From: Pseudomonas putida
GTDB lineage: Bacteria > Pseudomonadota > Gammaproteobacteria > Pseudomonadales > Pseudomonadaceae
DNA: 64,000 nt
Reading direction: 5' to 3'
NCBI RefSeq assembly: GCF_030159595.1
Contig: NZ_BSKJ01000005.1
Location: 337,232 to 401,231, forward strand
A program made the translations under genes and the position numbers. This document shows, in pieces, positions 42,353-50,357 of the stretch (its first letter is position 1; every line of letters begins with the position of its first letter). A model generated the notes under the pieces. The model worked only from the letters and a program-made list of their open reading frames with translations, made no database searches and was not told the DNA's origin.

Positions 42353-44248
42353 TCACTGGACCATCGCGGAAGCGTTGTTCCAGTCGTTCACATACTTTTG
42401 GGAGACCTCGGGGGTCCAGCTGAAATCGATACCGGCGTTGGGGAATTCCTTGGCCAGCACGGCGCCGAACGACACGAGGTCGGCACACTTGTCCTGCTTG
42501 CACGCCTGGGGCTCGCCCGCGTTGTAGGCACGGTAAGTCGGCACGGCGCGGCCATCGTCCAGCGGGTAGTACGGCGTGGCGTTGGCCACTTGGGCCACAT
42601 ACCAGCCTTCGCTGTATTCCTCGTCCGCCACCAGGCGGCCCTTGCTCGGGAAGTCGATGGCGTAGAAGTCGCCCTGCTTGCCGGTGACATGCACCATCAT
42701 CGGCGCCACGCGGGCCGAGGTCGCCGGGTTTTGCTGCTCCAACGGCGAAGCGAAGCGCACCTTGATGCCGGCCATTTGTGCCAGGGCTTCGGTTTCGCGC
42801 CCCTTGAACTCGCTCATGCCGTCTTGCAGTTGCTGGTAGCGCTCCAGCACACGCGTGTGGACGCGGGCCAGTTCCTGTTGACGCTGACGCGCCTCACGCA
42901 CGCGCTGCTCTTCACGCTGAACGGCCCAGTTCGCACCATCGCGCACATCGAAGAACAAGCCCTGGCGGTTGATGCCAATGCGGTTGCGGGTGATTTTCTG
43001 AGCGTCGTTGCCCCACATGTTGTTCGTAATCGCCGAGAGGTCTTTGACAATGAGCAGGTTGGCCACATCGGTGGTGGTCGGCGAGGTGGTCTTGATCAGG
43101 TCAAAGATTTCCAGCGCGGCTTCCTTGTACTTGGCCGCGTCCAGGGCGAACGACTCGTCCGGGGTTACTGCCACATAGTAGGGGTCGCTGCCGAACGGGC
43201 GCAGCACGCCGTAGCTGCCGCGGGTGAAGGTCAGGTACACCTTCATCTGCCGGCCGGGGATCTCGCCAACCAGGAATGCAGCCTGGCCAGCGTCCGCCGT
43301 GAGGTAGGAAACAGCCTTGTCCTTGACCGCGGGCTCGAAGGTCTTGTTGAAGATCAAGCCGCTCGGGTGAACGTATACGCGGTTCCAGTTATCGCCACGG
43401 TAGGTGCCCACGGCCTTCCAGCTGATTTTTTCGAAGTTGCCTTCGCCAAAGCCGGACGCCGGGCACGGCATGGCCGGGGTGGTGCCGAACGACAGGGTGT
43501 CACCGTTGCTGATGATCTCTCGGCTGAGTACCCATTTACAGCCTGAACCGTCCGTGACCTGCATCAGGTTGCGGTTCTCCAGGACCACGGCGCGGCCGAA
43601 ATCCGAGGTGGGGGTTGCGGCTACTGCGGCGGCAGGCGCTGCGACGGGCGGAGCAGCAGGCGCTGCGGCCGGGGTTTCGGTTGCTGGTGCTGGTGCGGGC
43701 TCTGCGGCAACGGCCGGGGCTGGAGCAGGAGCAGGAGCAGGAGCAGGAGCTGCTTCTACTTTCGCGGGTGCTGATTCAACTACCGCAGGCGCTGGCTCAG
43801 GCGCTGGGGCTGGAGCAACGGCCGCCGGGGCTTCAGCCGGTGCATCTGCAGGTGCCGGGGCTGGCGCAGCGGGAGCAGGTGCCGGAGCAGCAGCGACAGC
43901 GGCAGGCGCGGCGGCCAGGGTCACCAGGCCCAGATTGCTGGCATTGCCCGAACCGCTGGCGTAGAGGTTGCCTTTGGCATCCACGGCTTTCCAGCTCACC
44001 TTGGCGGTCGAGCAGTCCTTGGCGAACACGAACGGCAGCTTGGTCAGCAGGCCAGACAGCAGCTCCTGTTTGTCCCAGGCCGGACGGGTGATGGTCAGCT
44101 CGACCTCGGGTTTGCACCAGGTGGTGGCGTCCCCAGGTACTTCGACCTTGATGTTTTCTTTTTTCGAGAAGGCCAGCTCGTGGGCGAACGCCTGCGGTAC
44201 CAGACCACAAGCGCCGATCACAGCCAGCGCGAGCGCGTGCTTTTTCAT
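42353..44248 (-). CDS. Secreted two-domain protein with long Ala/Pro linker
   Basis: A 631-residue protein. A signal peptide (1-22, ending AFA) is followed by a small domain with two cysteines (residues 23-110: TWCKPE and DCSTAK). A linker of about 100 residues made almost only of Ala, Pro, Val and Glu comes next. The C-terminal domain (about 215-631) includes a coiled region (REEQRVREARQRQQELAR) and a GKQGDFYAIDFPSKGRLV stretch. Such AP-rich linkers often span the periplasm or peptidoglycan. No family is recognised. It is the middle gene of the operon, 8 nt after the SH3 lipoprotein gene. Confidence 0.7.
   Translation of the reverse strand: MKKHALALAVIGACGLVPQAFAHELAFSKKENIKVEVPGDATTWCKPEVELTITRPAWDKQELLSGLLTKLPFVFAKDCSTAKVSWKAVDAKGNLYASGSGNASNLGLVTLAAAPAAVAAAPAPAPAAPAPAPADAPAEAPAAVAPAPAPEPAPAVVESAPAKVEAAPAPAPAPAPAPAVAAEPAPAPATETPAAAPAAPPVAAPAAAVAATPTSDFGRAVVLENRNLMQVTDGSGCKWVLSREIISNGDTLSFGTTPAMPCPASGFGEGNFEKISWKAVGTYRGDNWNRVYVHPSGLIFNKTFEPAVKDKAVSYLTADAGQAAFLVGEIPGRQMKVYLTFTRGSYGVLRPFGSDPYYVAVTPDESFALDAAKYKEAALEIFDLIKTTSPTTTDVANLLIVKDLSAITNNMWGNDAQKITRNRIGINRQGLFFDVRDGANWAVQREEQRVREARQRQQELARVHTRVLERYQQLQDGMSEFKGRETEALAQMAGIKVRFASPLEQQNPATSARVAPMMVHVTGKQGDFYAIDFPSKGRLVADEEYSEGWYVAQVANATPYYPLDDGRAVPTYRAYNAGEPQACKQDKCADLVSFGAVLAKEFPNAGIDFSWTPEVSQKYVNDWNNASAMVQ
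43722..43750. repeat. GGAGCA tandem hexamer in coding DNA
   Basis: Four full GGAGCA units plus GGAGC in a row. It lies in the Ala/Pro linker of the 42353-44248 gene, where each hexamer encodes two codons, so slippage would change linker length without a frameshift. Confidence 0.8.
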
Positions 44249-44256
44249 GGAGTTCC

Positions 44257-45117
44257 TCAGATCAGTTCCCAGGTGCCGTTGGCTTGTTTGCAGAAGGTGT
44301 TCTGCTCTTGCTCGGTCTTGCCGCTTTGCGACTTCAGGTTGACCGTGACTGGGCGGCAGGCGGCTTCGGCGGCGACCGTCTCGGTAGGCAGCGACTGCAC
44401 CGAATCCAGGTCGAAGCCTTGGGTTTCCTTGCTGGCGGCTACATCAAGCTCGTCCAGGTTCACCGCCGGGGTCACGCGCTTGGCGACTGCTTGCGCCTTG
44501 GGTTCGACGTAATTCTTGTGCACATAGCCAACGGTCACGCCCTTGCGGCCGACCAGGATCCAGTCACCGCTGGAGCCAACAGCGGTGAACTCGGTGTGGT
44601 TCTTCAGGCTGCCAACCTTTTCACCGTTCTGGTTAGGCGCCGCGCGCACGTTCAGGTTGTCGCTGATGGTCACATAGGGCTCGTTGATCAGCTTCATCGA
44701 CGGCACCGCCTGGATCTTCGGTGCACGCTTCACCTCGACCTTCTTGGTCTGGGTGTATTCCTTGCCCGGCACGATCTGCGCGGTGGCGCCCGAGTGGTCG
44801 GATGTCCAGGTCACTGGCTGGGCGCTGGCGGTGGTCTGCTGTTGGCTCAACACTTCCTGGGTGCGCAGCGCCAGGGCCTGCTGGTCCTTCTCGTCCAGCA
44901 TGTGGCCGATACGGTTACCGACGTAGGCACCGATGCCACCTGCGATCAGGGCCGCAGCGATCTTGCCGTTGCCACTGCCCATGGTCGAGCCGATGGCCAC
45001 ACCGGCCAGGCCACCGATCACGGTGCCCGCTTGCTCTTTGCTGATCCCGAGCTGTGCACAGGCCGAGGTAGAGGCGATGGCAACCGCCAAGAGGGACGCG
45101 ACGAATTTCTTACGCAA
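44257..45117 (-). CDS. Envelope protein with glycine-zipper and SH3 domain
   Basis: A 286-residue protein starting at TTG 45117, which has GGAG eight nt upstream; ATG 45147 is a longer alternative. The signal segment (RKKFVASLLAVAIASTSACA) ends at a cysteine that may be lipidated, although the lipobox is weak. Residues about 30-75 form a glycine zipper (VIGGLAGVAIGSTMG, then AALIAGGIGAYVGNRIG) as in the Rickettsia 17-kDa antigen/SlyB family. A bacterial SH3 domain follows (about 150-205: ISDNLNVRAAPNQNGEKVGS). It opens the three-gene envelope operon and may bind peptidoglycan. Confidence 0.75.
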   Translation of the reverse strand: MRKKFVASLLAVAIASTSACAQLGISKEQAGTVIGGLAGVAIGSTMGSGNGKIAAALIAGGIGAYVGNRIGHMLDEKDQQALALRTQEVLSQQQTTASAQPVTWTSDHSGATAQIVPGKEYTQTKKVEVKRAPKIQAVPSMKLINEPYVTISDNLNVRAAPNQNGEKVGSLKNHTEFTAVGSSGDWILVGRKGVTVGYVHKNYVEPKAQAVAKRVTPAVNLDELDVAASKETQGFDLDSVQSLPTETVAAEAACRPVTVNLKSQSGKTEQEQNTFCKQANGTWELI

Positions 45118-45460
45118 GTGGAGCACTCCATTTTCGGTGGGGCGCACAGCCGCGTACCGCCGCCAGGACCTGGCGGCAGCATTCGACGTTGTGCGGTTTT
45201 ATGAGTGAGCGGGCAGCACTGGACGCGAACGGCAATTTAGCCGTCGAACGAAGGGCGTAGAGGAAGACCAGTACGGCGCGAAGCATCCAACGAATCCATG
45301 TCAGGAAGAGGTCATCGCCCAGCGCGCGTAATCATTACGGCGTTTGGCCTGGGCGTGAGTGGCGTATTAGAGGAGCGCATTGTAGCGCAAGGTGCCAATG
45401 GCAGTTCAAGACAAAATGTTGCGAAAAGCCGCTCTACCTCAAGCCCTACGGCGCGGAGGA
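45118..45460. other. Intergenic region with palindrome upstream of envelope operon
   Basis: A 343-bp stretch without a credible gene. It contains a near-perfect palindrome GCCGCCAGG-A-CCTGGCGGC at 45159-45177, 42-60 nt before the TTG start of the SH3 protein gene, a possible operator. The rest, up to the end of the ATPase gene, shows no terminator or other clear element. Confidence 0.5.
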
Positions 45461-46624
45461 TCAACGCTGACGACGCATGAATTCTGCGAAAAGCGGTACG
45501 GTGAAATCCAGTACGCCGTGATCAGTGCTGTAGGCCATGCCTTTGGCAATAACCTTGGCCCTCGTCGGCCCCAATGAGGATTGGGTGCGCCCCAGAACTT
45601 TGGCGATATCACTGACCGCATAAGGGCCATCACCAAGCTCCGACATGGCCCGGACGAAGAGCACTTCACTCGGGGTCAACTGATCGATACGCACCCTGAA
45701 GAAACCCGCATCGAGCAAAGCCAAGGTCTCCGAATAAGACTGAACAACATCGTCTAGCGAAATTTCCGGTCCTTCAGAGCAGTTCCAGGCCGTGGAAGCC
45801 CACTCCTGAAGAAAGAATGGATAGCCCTTCGTTCGAACGACAATTTCCTTCAAGGCGGCCTCTGTAATGGAAGCCTCCTCGTCAAGAATCGGTTTAAGAA
45901 CAGCCTGAGTAGCTGCCTCGGCATCCAGTGCATTGATTTCGGGATAGAGGAACAGCCGCTCTGCGTATGACTTCGCCTCCCCTGCCAGGCGCGCGACCTG
46001 AGGCAGCCCAGCGCCCACAAGCAATATTGGCAGACCTTCTTGCGACATGCGGTGCATGGCGACGATCAACGCCCTGAGATCGGCCTCACTCAGGTACTGC
46101 ACTTCGTCGATCAGCAGAATCCAGCCCTTGCCTGCGGCCTTTGCTGCACGCCCAATCACATTGAAAAGGTCTGGCAGGTCGTATTGAAGGTTGCCACTGT
46201 CCGCAAGCCCAGGCTCTGGCTCTACTCCAACCTCCACACCCGCGATATCGATCTTGAAGATGGAGGCAAACCCGCGCAAGCCCTTGAGGCCCCGGTTTGC
46301 AATCTGCTTGGCGGCTTCCACCGTAGACAGCGAGCGCATGACCTTACGCATTTCCGGATAAAGAAGGCGGGCCAGGCTTTCTTCTTCCGGCGACTCGACC
46401 TTGGAGACCAGCAGGCCCTCTTGTTCGGCAATTTTCCCGACTTCGTTCAAGAGCACGGTTTTGCCGGTACCTCTCAAACCAAGCAACATCATGGACCGTG
46501 CGCTACGCCCGTTGATAGCCCGACCACACGAAACGCGCGCGTGTTCAAGCACCACGTCACGCCCTGCCAGCTCGGGCGGTCGGCTGCCTGCGCCAGGCGC
46601 GAAAGGGTTGCGATATGGGTCCAT
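45461..46624 (-). CDS. Orphan AAA-type ATPase with C-terminal winged helix
   Basis: A 387-residue P-loop ATPase. Walker A is GLRGTGKT (49-56), Walker B is WILLIDEVQYL (near residue 170), and a sensor-like ILLVGAGLPQVARLAG follows. The C-terminal 75 residues (LTPSEVLFVRAMSELGDGPY, then AVSDIAKVLGRTQSSLGPTR) look like a winged helix. The form recalls Orc1/Cdc6-like or STAND-type ATPases found on mobile or defence islands. The start has a strong GGAGGT site. No partner gene is adjacent on the same strand. It lies near a tRNA-Ser gene behind an AT-rich upstream region, suggesting acquisition by transfer. The function is unknown. Confidence 0.78.
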   Translation of the reverse strand: MDPYRNPFAPGAGSRPPELAGRDVVLEHARVSCGRAINGRSARSMMLLGLRGTGKTVLLNEVGKIAEQEGLLVSKVESPEEESLARLLYPEMRKVMRSLSTVEAAKQIANRGLKGLRGFASIFKIDIAGVEVGVEPEPGLADSGNLQYDLPDLFNVIGRAAKAAGKGWILLIDEVQYLSEADLRALIVAMHRMSQEGLPILLVGAGLPQVARLAGEAKSYAERLFLYPEINALDAEAATQAVLKPILDEEASITEAALKEIVVRTKGYPFFLQEWASTAWNCSEGPEISLDDVVQSYSETLALLDAGFFRVRIDQLTPSEVLFVRAMSELGDGPYAVSDIAKVLGRTQSSLGPTRAKVIAKGMAYSTDHGVLDFTVPLFAEFMRRQR

Positions 46625-46647
46625 GGGCTACCTCCAGGCACGGGTTA

Positions 46648-46673
46648 TAGCGATAGATAGCGAAGTCTAGCGA
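46648..46673. promoter_or_regulatory. Three TAGCGA direct repeats at 10-bp spacing
   Basis: TAGCGA occurs at 46648, 46658 and 46668, exactly one helical turn apart. ATAGATAGC (46653-46661) also pairs with GCTATCTAT (46679-46687). The array lies 24-50 nt upstream of the ATPase ATG in AT-rich DNA, as expected for a cooperative binding site on one DNA face. Confidence 0.65.
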
Positions 46674-47037
46674 TTTTTGCTATCTATTAGTAGATTTTGG
46701 TAGCACTTACCCTGTGGTGCTGCAAGTTAGACCCTGCCCTACAGCTTGAGATCAGAATTATCCCCTTCCCTGTAGGCCATTTCCCAAACATACTGCCAAA
46801 CCGCTTTAACACTTGCGACGGAATATGTCGCGCTCTAGTCTCGGCTTGTCGTTGCTACCCAACGACCGGCTTTGACAGGCCGACTACTCAAGTTTCCGTT
46901 GCAGCGCTTAATGGCAGCTGTGCATGGGGCACATTCGTGTGCGCCGGGTCCTTGGGTACCGGTCTGTCAACCCATGTATAGCTGCCTCCATTCGTTTGAC
47001 AGCGTTGCCAGGCGGCTCCACTACCCAAGGAGCTTAC
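46674..47037. other. Long leader before two small genes, with inverted repeats
   Basis: About 360 bp without a convincing gene. GTCGTTG-CTACC-CAACGAC (46848-46866) is a perfect 7-bp hairpin. TTGACAG occurs at 46872 and 46996, and CTGTCAA at 46964; the last two could pair over 25 nt. TTGACA at 46872 or 46996 might be a -35 box, but no good -10 is seen. It is a candidate structured 5' untranslated region or regulatory site for the small genes that follow. Confidence 0.45.
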
Positions 47038-47208
47038 ATGCGCATGATGGTCCCCGATCCACCCTGCTCCCTCGATTCCACCCAGGTACTGCAAGACACC
47101 CTGGTCCAGTCCTCAGAGTACATACTCTGCGCCCTGTCTGTGGCCCGCCCTCTTCGCGGGCATGCCCGCGAAGGGGCCAGCCCAGACAACCAAGATTTCA
47201 GGGAGTAA
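47038..47208 (+). CDS. Small protein (56 aa) whose C-terminus is encoded by a REP element
   Basis: ATG 47038 follows a perfect AAGGAG six nt upstream. The product starts MRMMVPDPPCSLDSTQVLQD. The MVPDPP opening recalls short P. putida proteins of the DUF6124/DUF3077 group. From about residue 38 the reading frame enters the REP palindrome (RPLRGHAREGAS) and stops at TAA 47208, inside the ribosome-binding region of the next gene, so the two are probably co-translated. The REP may have truncated an originally longer C-terminus. Function unknown. Confidence 0.55.
   Translation: MRMMVPDPPCSLDSTQVLQDTLVQSSEYILCALSVARPLRGHAREGASPDNQDFRE
47149..47178. repeat. Single REP palindrome inside coding sequence
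   Basis: CTTCGCGGGCATGCCCGCGAAG is a perfect 22-bp palindrome (47152-47173), flanked by CC/GGGGCC. It is the same core as the other REPs with CATG in the centre. It overlaps the 3' part of the 56-codon gene. Confidence 0.85.
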
Positions 47209-47213
47209 AAACA

Positions 47214-47486
47214 ATGCCAACCGACAACACCAAAGAACCCACCACCGTCGGCAAAACCTGCTTCTATCAAGGCGAAAACAGCACCCACCCGCTGTTCCGC
47301 ATCGAGCCCGGCATCCCCTGCCAGGACGCCCGCGAACAGGCATCAGAACTGATGGGCTACGTCCGCGACCTGATCATCACCGGCCTGATGGACGGCGACC
47401 AGAAACTGATCTGGGCCTCGCACTACCTGAGTGCGATGGCAAAGGCGCTGCTGGACGATGCTGAATTGGGGATGATGAAAAAGTAA
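47214..47486 (+). CDS. DUF3077 family small protein
   Basis: A 90-residue protein. TCFYQGENSTHPLFRIEPGIPC, then the helical DAREQASELMGYVRDLIITGL and ASHYLSAMAKALLDDAE, match the DUF3077 pattern of short Pseudomonas proteins, whose function is not known. The start has GGGAG nine nt upstream, overlapping the stop of the preceding 56-codon gene. A terminator follows 12 nt after the stop. These genes occur in several copies in P. putida genomes, usually singly or in small pairs. Confidence 0.85.
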   Translation: MPTDNTKEPTTVGKTCFYQGENSTHPLFRIEPGIPCQDAREQASELMGYVRDLIITGLMDGDQKLIWASHYLSAMAKALLDDAELGMMKK

Positions 47487-47497
47487 GGCACAACGAA

Positions 47498-47530
47498 AAA
47501 GCCCCTGAAAGCTTTCGCTTCCAGGGGCTT
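47498..47530. terminator. Terminator between DUF3077 gene and tRNA-Ser
   Basis: AAAGCCCCTG (47498-47507) and CAGGGGCTT (47522-47530) form the stem, with GAAAGC/GCTTCC pairing inside. The A-run on the left and CTTCATCTT on the right allow action in both directions: for the DUF3077 gene (plus) and for the tRNA transcript (minus). Confidence 0.78.
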
Positions 47531-47539
47531 CATCTTGTA

Positions 47540-47629
47540 TGGCGGAGAGATAGGGATTTGAACCCTAGGTACTGTTGCCAGTACAACGGATTTCGAATCC
47601 GTCCCGTTCGACCACTCCGGCATCTCTCC
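47540..47629 (-). tRNA. tRNA-Ser (anticodon CGA)
   Basis: A 90-nt gene reading GGAGAGATGCCGGAGTGG at the 5' end. The acceptor stem GGAGAGA pairs with TCTCTCC, followed by the discriminator G and an encoded CCA (47542-47540). The anticodon loop TTCGAAA gives CGA, decoding UCG. The T arm carries GGTTCAAATCC, and the long variable arm is typical of tRNA-Ser. tRNA-Ser genes are common integration sites; the accessory-looking ATPase region lies just downstream of its 3' end. Confidence 0.96.
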
Positions 47630-47720
47630 AATGCCGCGCATCTTACCAGCGTTTTTTTAAAACGCAAACCTTTTTTTCAAAAAAATCGCGTGGTATCAGG
47701 CGCTTGCGTGAACGCGCCGC

Positions 47721-48431
47721 TTACAGTGGCACGCCCAGGCGCTTGGCAACTTCTTCGTAGGCTTCGATCACGTCGCCCAGGCCCTGGCGGAAGCGGTCCT
47801 TGTCCATCTTCTTGCGGGTTTCTTTGTCCCACAGGCGGCAGCCGTCCGGGCTGAACTCGTCGCCCAGCACGATCTGGCCGTGGAATACGCCGAATTCCAG
47901 CTTGAAGTCGACCAGCAGCAGGCCGGCGTCATCGAACAGCTTGGTCAGCACTTCGTTGACCTTCAACGACAGCTTTTTCATTTCGACCAGCTGCTCGGCA
48001 GTGCCCCAGCCGAACGCGACAACGTGGGATTCGTTGATGAAGGGGTCACCCTTCTCGTCGTTCTTCAGGAACAGCTCGAAGGTGGACGGCTCCAGCTTGA
48101 TGCCCTCCTCCACGCCCAGGCGCTTGACCAGGCTGCCAGCGGCGTAGTTACGCACTACGCATTCGACCGGGATCATGTCCAGCTTCTTCACCAGGCACTC
48201 GTTGTCGCCCAGCAGCTTGTCGAACTGGGTCGGCACGCCGGCTTCTTCCAGTTTCTGCATGATGAAGGCGTTGAACTTGTTGTTCACGGTGCCTTTGCGG
48301 TCCAGTTGTTCGATGCGCTTGCCGTCGAACGCCGAAGTGTCGTTACGGAACAGCAGGATCAAGCGGTCGGCGTCGTCGGTCTTGTAAACCGATTTGGCTT
48401 TGCCGCGGTAGAGTTCGTCGCGTTTTTCCAT
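47721..48431 (-). CDS. purC: Phosphoribosylaminoimidazole-succinocarboxamide synthase
   Basis: A 236-residue SAICAR synthetase, which joins aspartate to CAIR with ATP in purine synthesis. It begins [20 protein letters not shown] (ATP-binding) and holds the conserved [29 protein letters not shown] and [14 protein letters not shown] blocks. Length is standard. It lies 30 nt downstream of the metallo-hydrolase gene on the same strand, in the bamC-dapA neighbourhood usual for pseudomonads. Confidence 0.97.
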   Translation of the reverse strand: MEKRDELYRGKAKSVYKTDDADRLILLFRNDTSAFDGKRIEQLDRKGTVNNKFNAFIMQKLEEAGVPTQFDKLLGDNECLVKKLDMIPVECVVRNYAAGSLVKRLGVEEGIKLEPSTFELFLKNDEKGDPFINESHVVAFGWGTAEQLVEMKKLSLKVNEVLTKLFDDAGLLLVDFKLEFGVFHGQIVLGDEFSPDGCRLWDKETRKKMDKDRFRQGLGDVIEAYEEVAKRLGVPL

Positions 48432-48461
48432 GATTGGGCTCCGCTTGCTTGAGGTGTTGGG

Positions 48462-49220
48462 CTAGGCGATTTCGCGCCAGTCGAGCCCGTGTTCCTGATT
48501 CGCCACCTGGAGCCAGTCCGGGTCGCACCCAAGGGTATCGACGAAGCACTGGCGGGCCAAGTGTGGCAGGTTGTTCTTGCTGCTGAGGTGGGCCAGCACC
48601 AGGTGTTGCAGGTTGCTCCAGCCCAACTCGTGCACCAGGCGCGCGGCCTGATGATTGTTCAAATGTCCTTGCATGCCACCTACCCGCTGCTTCAAAAAGG
48701 CCGGGTAGTGACCACGTGCCAGCAGGTCACGGCAGTGGTTGGCCTCGATCAGCAGTGCGTCCAGGCCTTGGTAACGCTCCAGCAGCAGTGCGTCGTACGA
48801 GCCCAGGTCGGTCAGCATGCCGAAACGCCGCTGACCGTCGCTGATCACATACTGCAGCGGCTCGTAGGCGTCATGCTCGACCCGCGCCGCGGTCACTTCC
48901 AGGCTGCCGACACGCAGGCTTTGGCCGCAAGCGAGAAAACCGGCCACCTCCACCGGCTTGCGCATGCCGCGCAAAGTCCCTTGGCTGAGGTAGACCGGTA
49001 CATTGTAGCGCCGTGACAGCAAGCCGACCCCATGCACATGGTCGGCATGTTCGTGGGTGACCAGTACCGCATTGAGCTGGGCCGCCGACACACCGAGCAG
49101 CGCCAGGCGCCGCTCGGTTTCACGCAGGGAAAAACCGCAATCAACCAGGATGAACGTGTCACCACTGGCGATCAGCGTGCCGTTCCCTTGGCTGCCGCTT
49201 CCGAGTACCGCGAAGCGCAC
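48462..49220 (-). CDS. MBL-fold metallo-hydrolase (YycJ/WalJ-like)
   Basis: A 252-residue metallo-beta-lactamase-fold protein. The zinc motif THEHADHVHG is at residues 55-64, with further ligands in IVLVDCGF, VEHDAYEPL and the C-terminal LAHLSSKNN. The N-terminal RFAVLGSGSQGNGTLI resembles YycJ/WalJ, a 5' exonuclease-like group. The GTG start follows directly on the bamC stop (TAAGTG), so it is coupled to bamC translation. The substrate is not known. Confidence 0.87.
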   Translation of the reverse strand: MRFAVLGSGSQGNGTLIASGDTFILVDCGFSLRETERRLALLGVSAAQLNAVLVTHEHADHVHGVGLLSRRYNVPVYLSQGTLRGMRKPVEVAGFLACGQSLRVGSLEVTAARVEHDAYEPLQYVISDGQRRFGMLTDLGSYDALLLERYQGLDALLIEANHCRDLLARGHYPAFLKQRVGGMQGHLNNHQAARLVHELGWSNLQHLVLAHLSSKNNLPHLARQCFVDTLGCDPDWLQVANQEHGLDWREIA

Positions 49221-50342
49221 TTAGCCCAGGTGGTCCTGAATGGCGCTCAACACGCGGCGGGCGACATCGGCCGGAGCCACGGTGTTGATGTTTTTCTCGA
49301 CCGTGACCTGCACGCTCTCACCCACCTTGCTCAGGCGAACCTGATAGCGCTCGGCACGGGCTTCACGCTCTTCCTTGGTCGGCTCGCTGCCGAACATACG
49401 GCCGAAGAAACCAGGCTGGTTCTGCTTGTCGTCCGGTTTTTCCGACAAGTTGATGTAGTACAGGCCCAGGCTGCGGTTGATGTCTTCGACACGCCACTCG
49501 CCCCCCTGCTCCAGCGCACGGCCTACGCCAGACCAGGCACGGTCCAGGTCGGAGCCCAGGTACAGCACCGGGTTGCCGCTGCCGTCTTCGCTCAGGCTGA
49601 CGCGGCTTGGCGCGTCGAAATCGCGCGCGGCCAGCAGCGACACCGAACCGCCTTTCTCGGCGCTACGGTTCATGCTGGCAAGCATTTCGTCGACCAGCAG
49701 GGCGTCGGCGCCAGTGTTGCTGGACGTGGACGGGAAATCAGGCTCGGCAGTACTGCCCGCCGGGCGCTCGACGCTGACCACATACACCTCGGAGGTGTTG
49801 CGCTGCACGCCAGGCTCCATGCGTACTCGCACGCGTACTTCGCTATCACCGCTGCTGGCGGTGCTGGCCAGACGCTGGCCAAGCGATGCCGACAGCTCGT
49901 CGAAACGCTGCCAGGTGGTGTTGAATTCACCCGTCTGCGGGCGTTCTTCAGCAATACGGAAGCCGTTGTCTTCGAAGAACTGGCGGGCCACCGGCCACAC
50001 TTCGGCTGGCGAATGCTGAGCCAGCACCCAACGGCTGCTGCCGCTGCGTTGCAGGCTGTAGTCGGTGACCTGGGCGGCACCGCCTGTCAGCGGTTGCGGG
50101 CGCGGCACTTCGAACTCGCCTGCGACGTGATCGTCGGCGACGTTACGCGGGATCGGCAGCAGCGGATCAAGGCGCTTGACGTTGCTGGCGTCCGGCGGCA
50201 GCTGCATTGGTGCGGTCGGGTGCGCCTGCAGGTAGTCGCTGCCGCGGTCGCGGAAATAGCCATCCTCGCCCCACAGCCAGCCACACCCACTGGTGCTGGA
50301 GATAATCAGGGCAAGGGCGGAAAGACCAGCCAGTCGCTTCAT
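49221..50342 (-). CDS. bamC: Outer membrane assembly lipoprotein BamC
   Basis: A 373-residue lipoprotein with signal peptide and lipidation at Cys20 (STSGC). After a flexible N-terminal region (GEDGYFRDRGSDYLQAH, which contacts BamD) come two helix-grip domains (about 100-220 and 230-350). It is part of the Bam complex that inserts beta-barrel proteins. It lies 15 nt downstream of dapA, a gene order kept across gammaproteobacteria (dapA-bamC). Confidence 0.93.
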   Translation of the reverse strand: MKRLAGLSALALIISSTSGCGWLWGEDGYFRDRGSDYLQAHPTAPMQLPPDASNVKRLDPLLPIPRNVADDHVAGEFEVPRPQPLTGGAAQVTDYSLQRSGSSRWVLAQHSPAEVWPVARQFFEDNGFRIAEERPQTGEFNTTWQRFDELSASLGQRLASTASSGDSEVRVRVRMEPGVQRNTSEVYVVSVERPAGSTAEPDFPSTSSNTGADALLVDEMLASMNRSAEKGGSVSLLAARDFDAPSRVSLSEDGSGNPVLYLGSDLDRAWSGVGRALEQGGEWRVEDINRSLGLYYINLSEKPDDKQNQPGFFGRMFGSEPTKEEREARAERYQVRLSKVGESVQVTVEKNINTVAPADVARRVLSAIQDHLG

Positions 50343-50357
50343 GCGGTGTACTTCCTC

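Noticed and set aside
43404..44091. Plus-strand reading frames rich in Ala/Gly opposite the Ala/Pro linker
   Set aside because: They are the antisense reading of a low-complexity linker in a gene with signal peptide and ribosome-binding site.
45461..47629. Integrated genomic island bounded by the tRNA-Ser gene
   Set aside because: There is no integrase and no direct repeat of the tRNA 3' end could be found by eye on the far side of the ATPase, so an island with defined ends is not supported.
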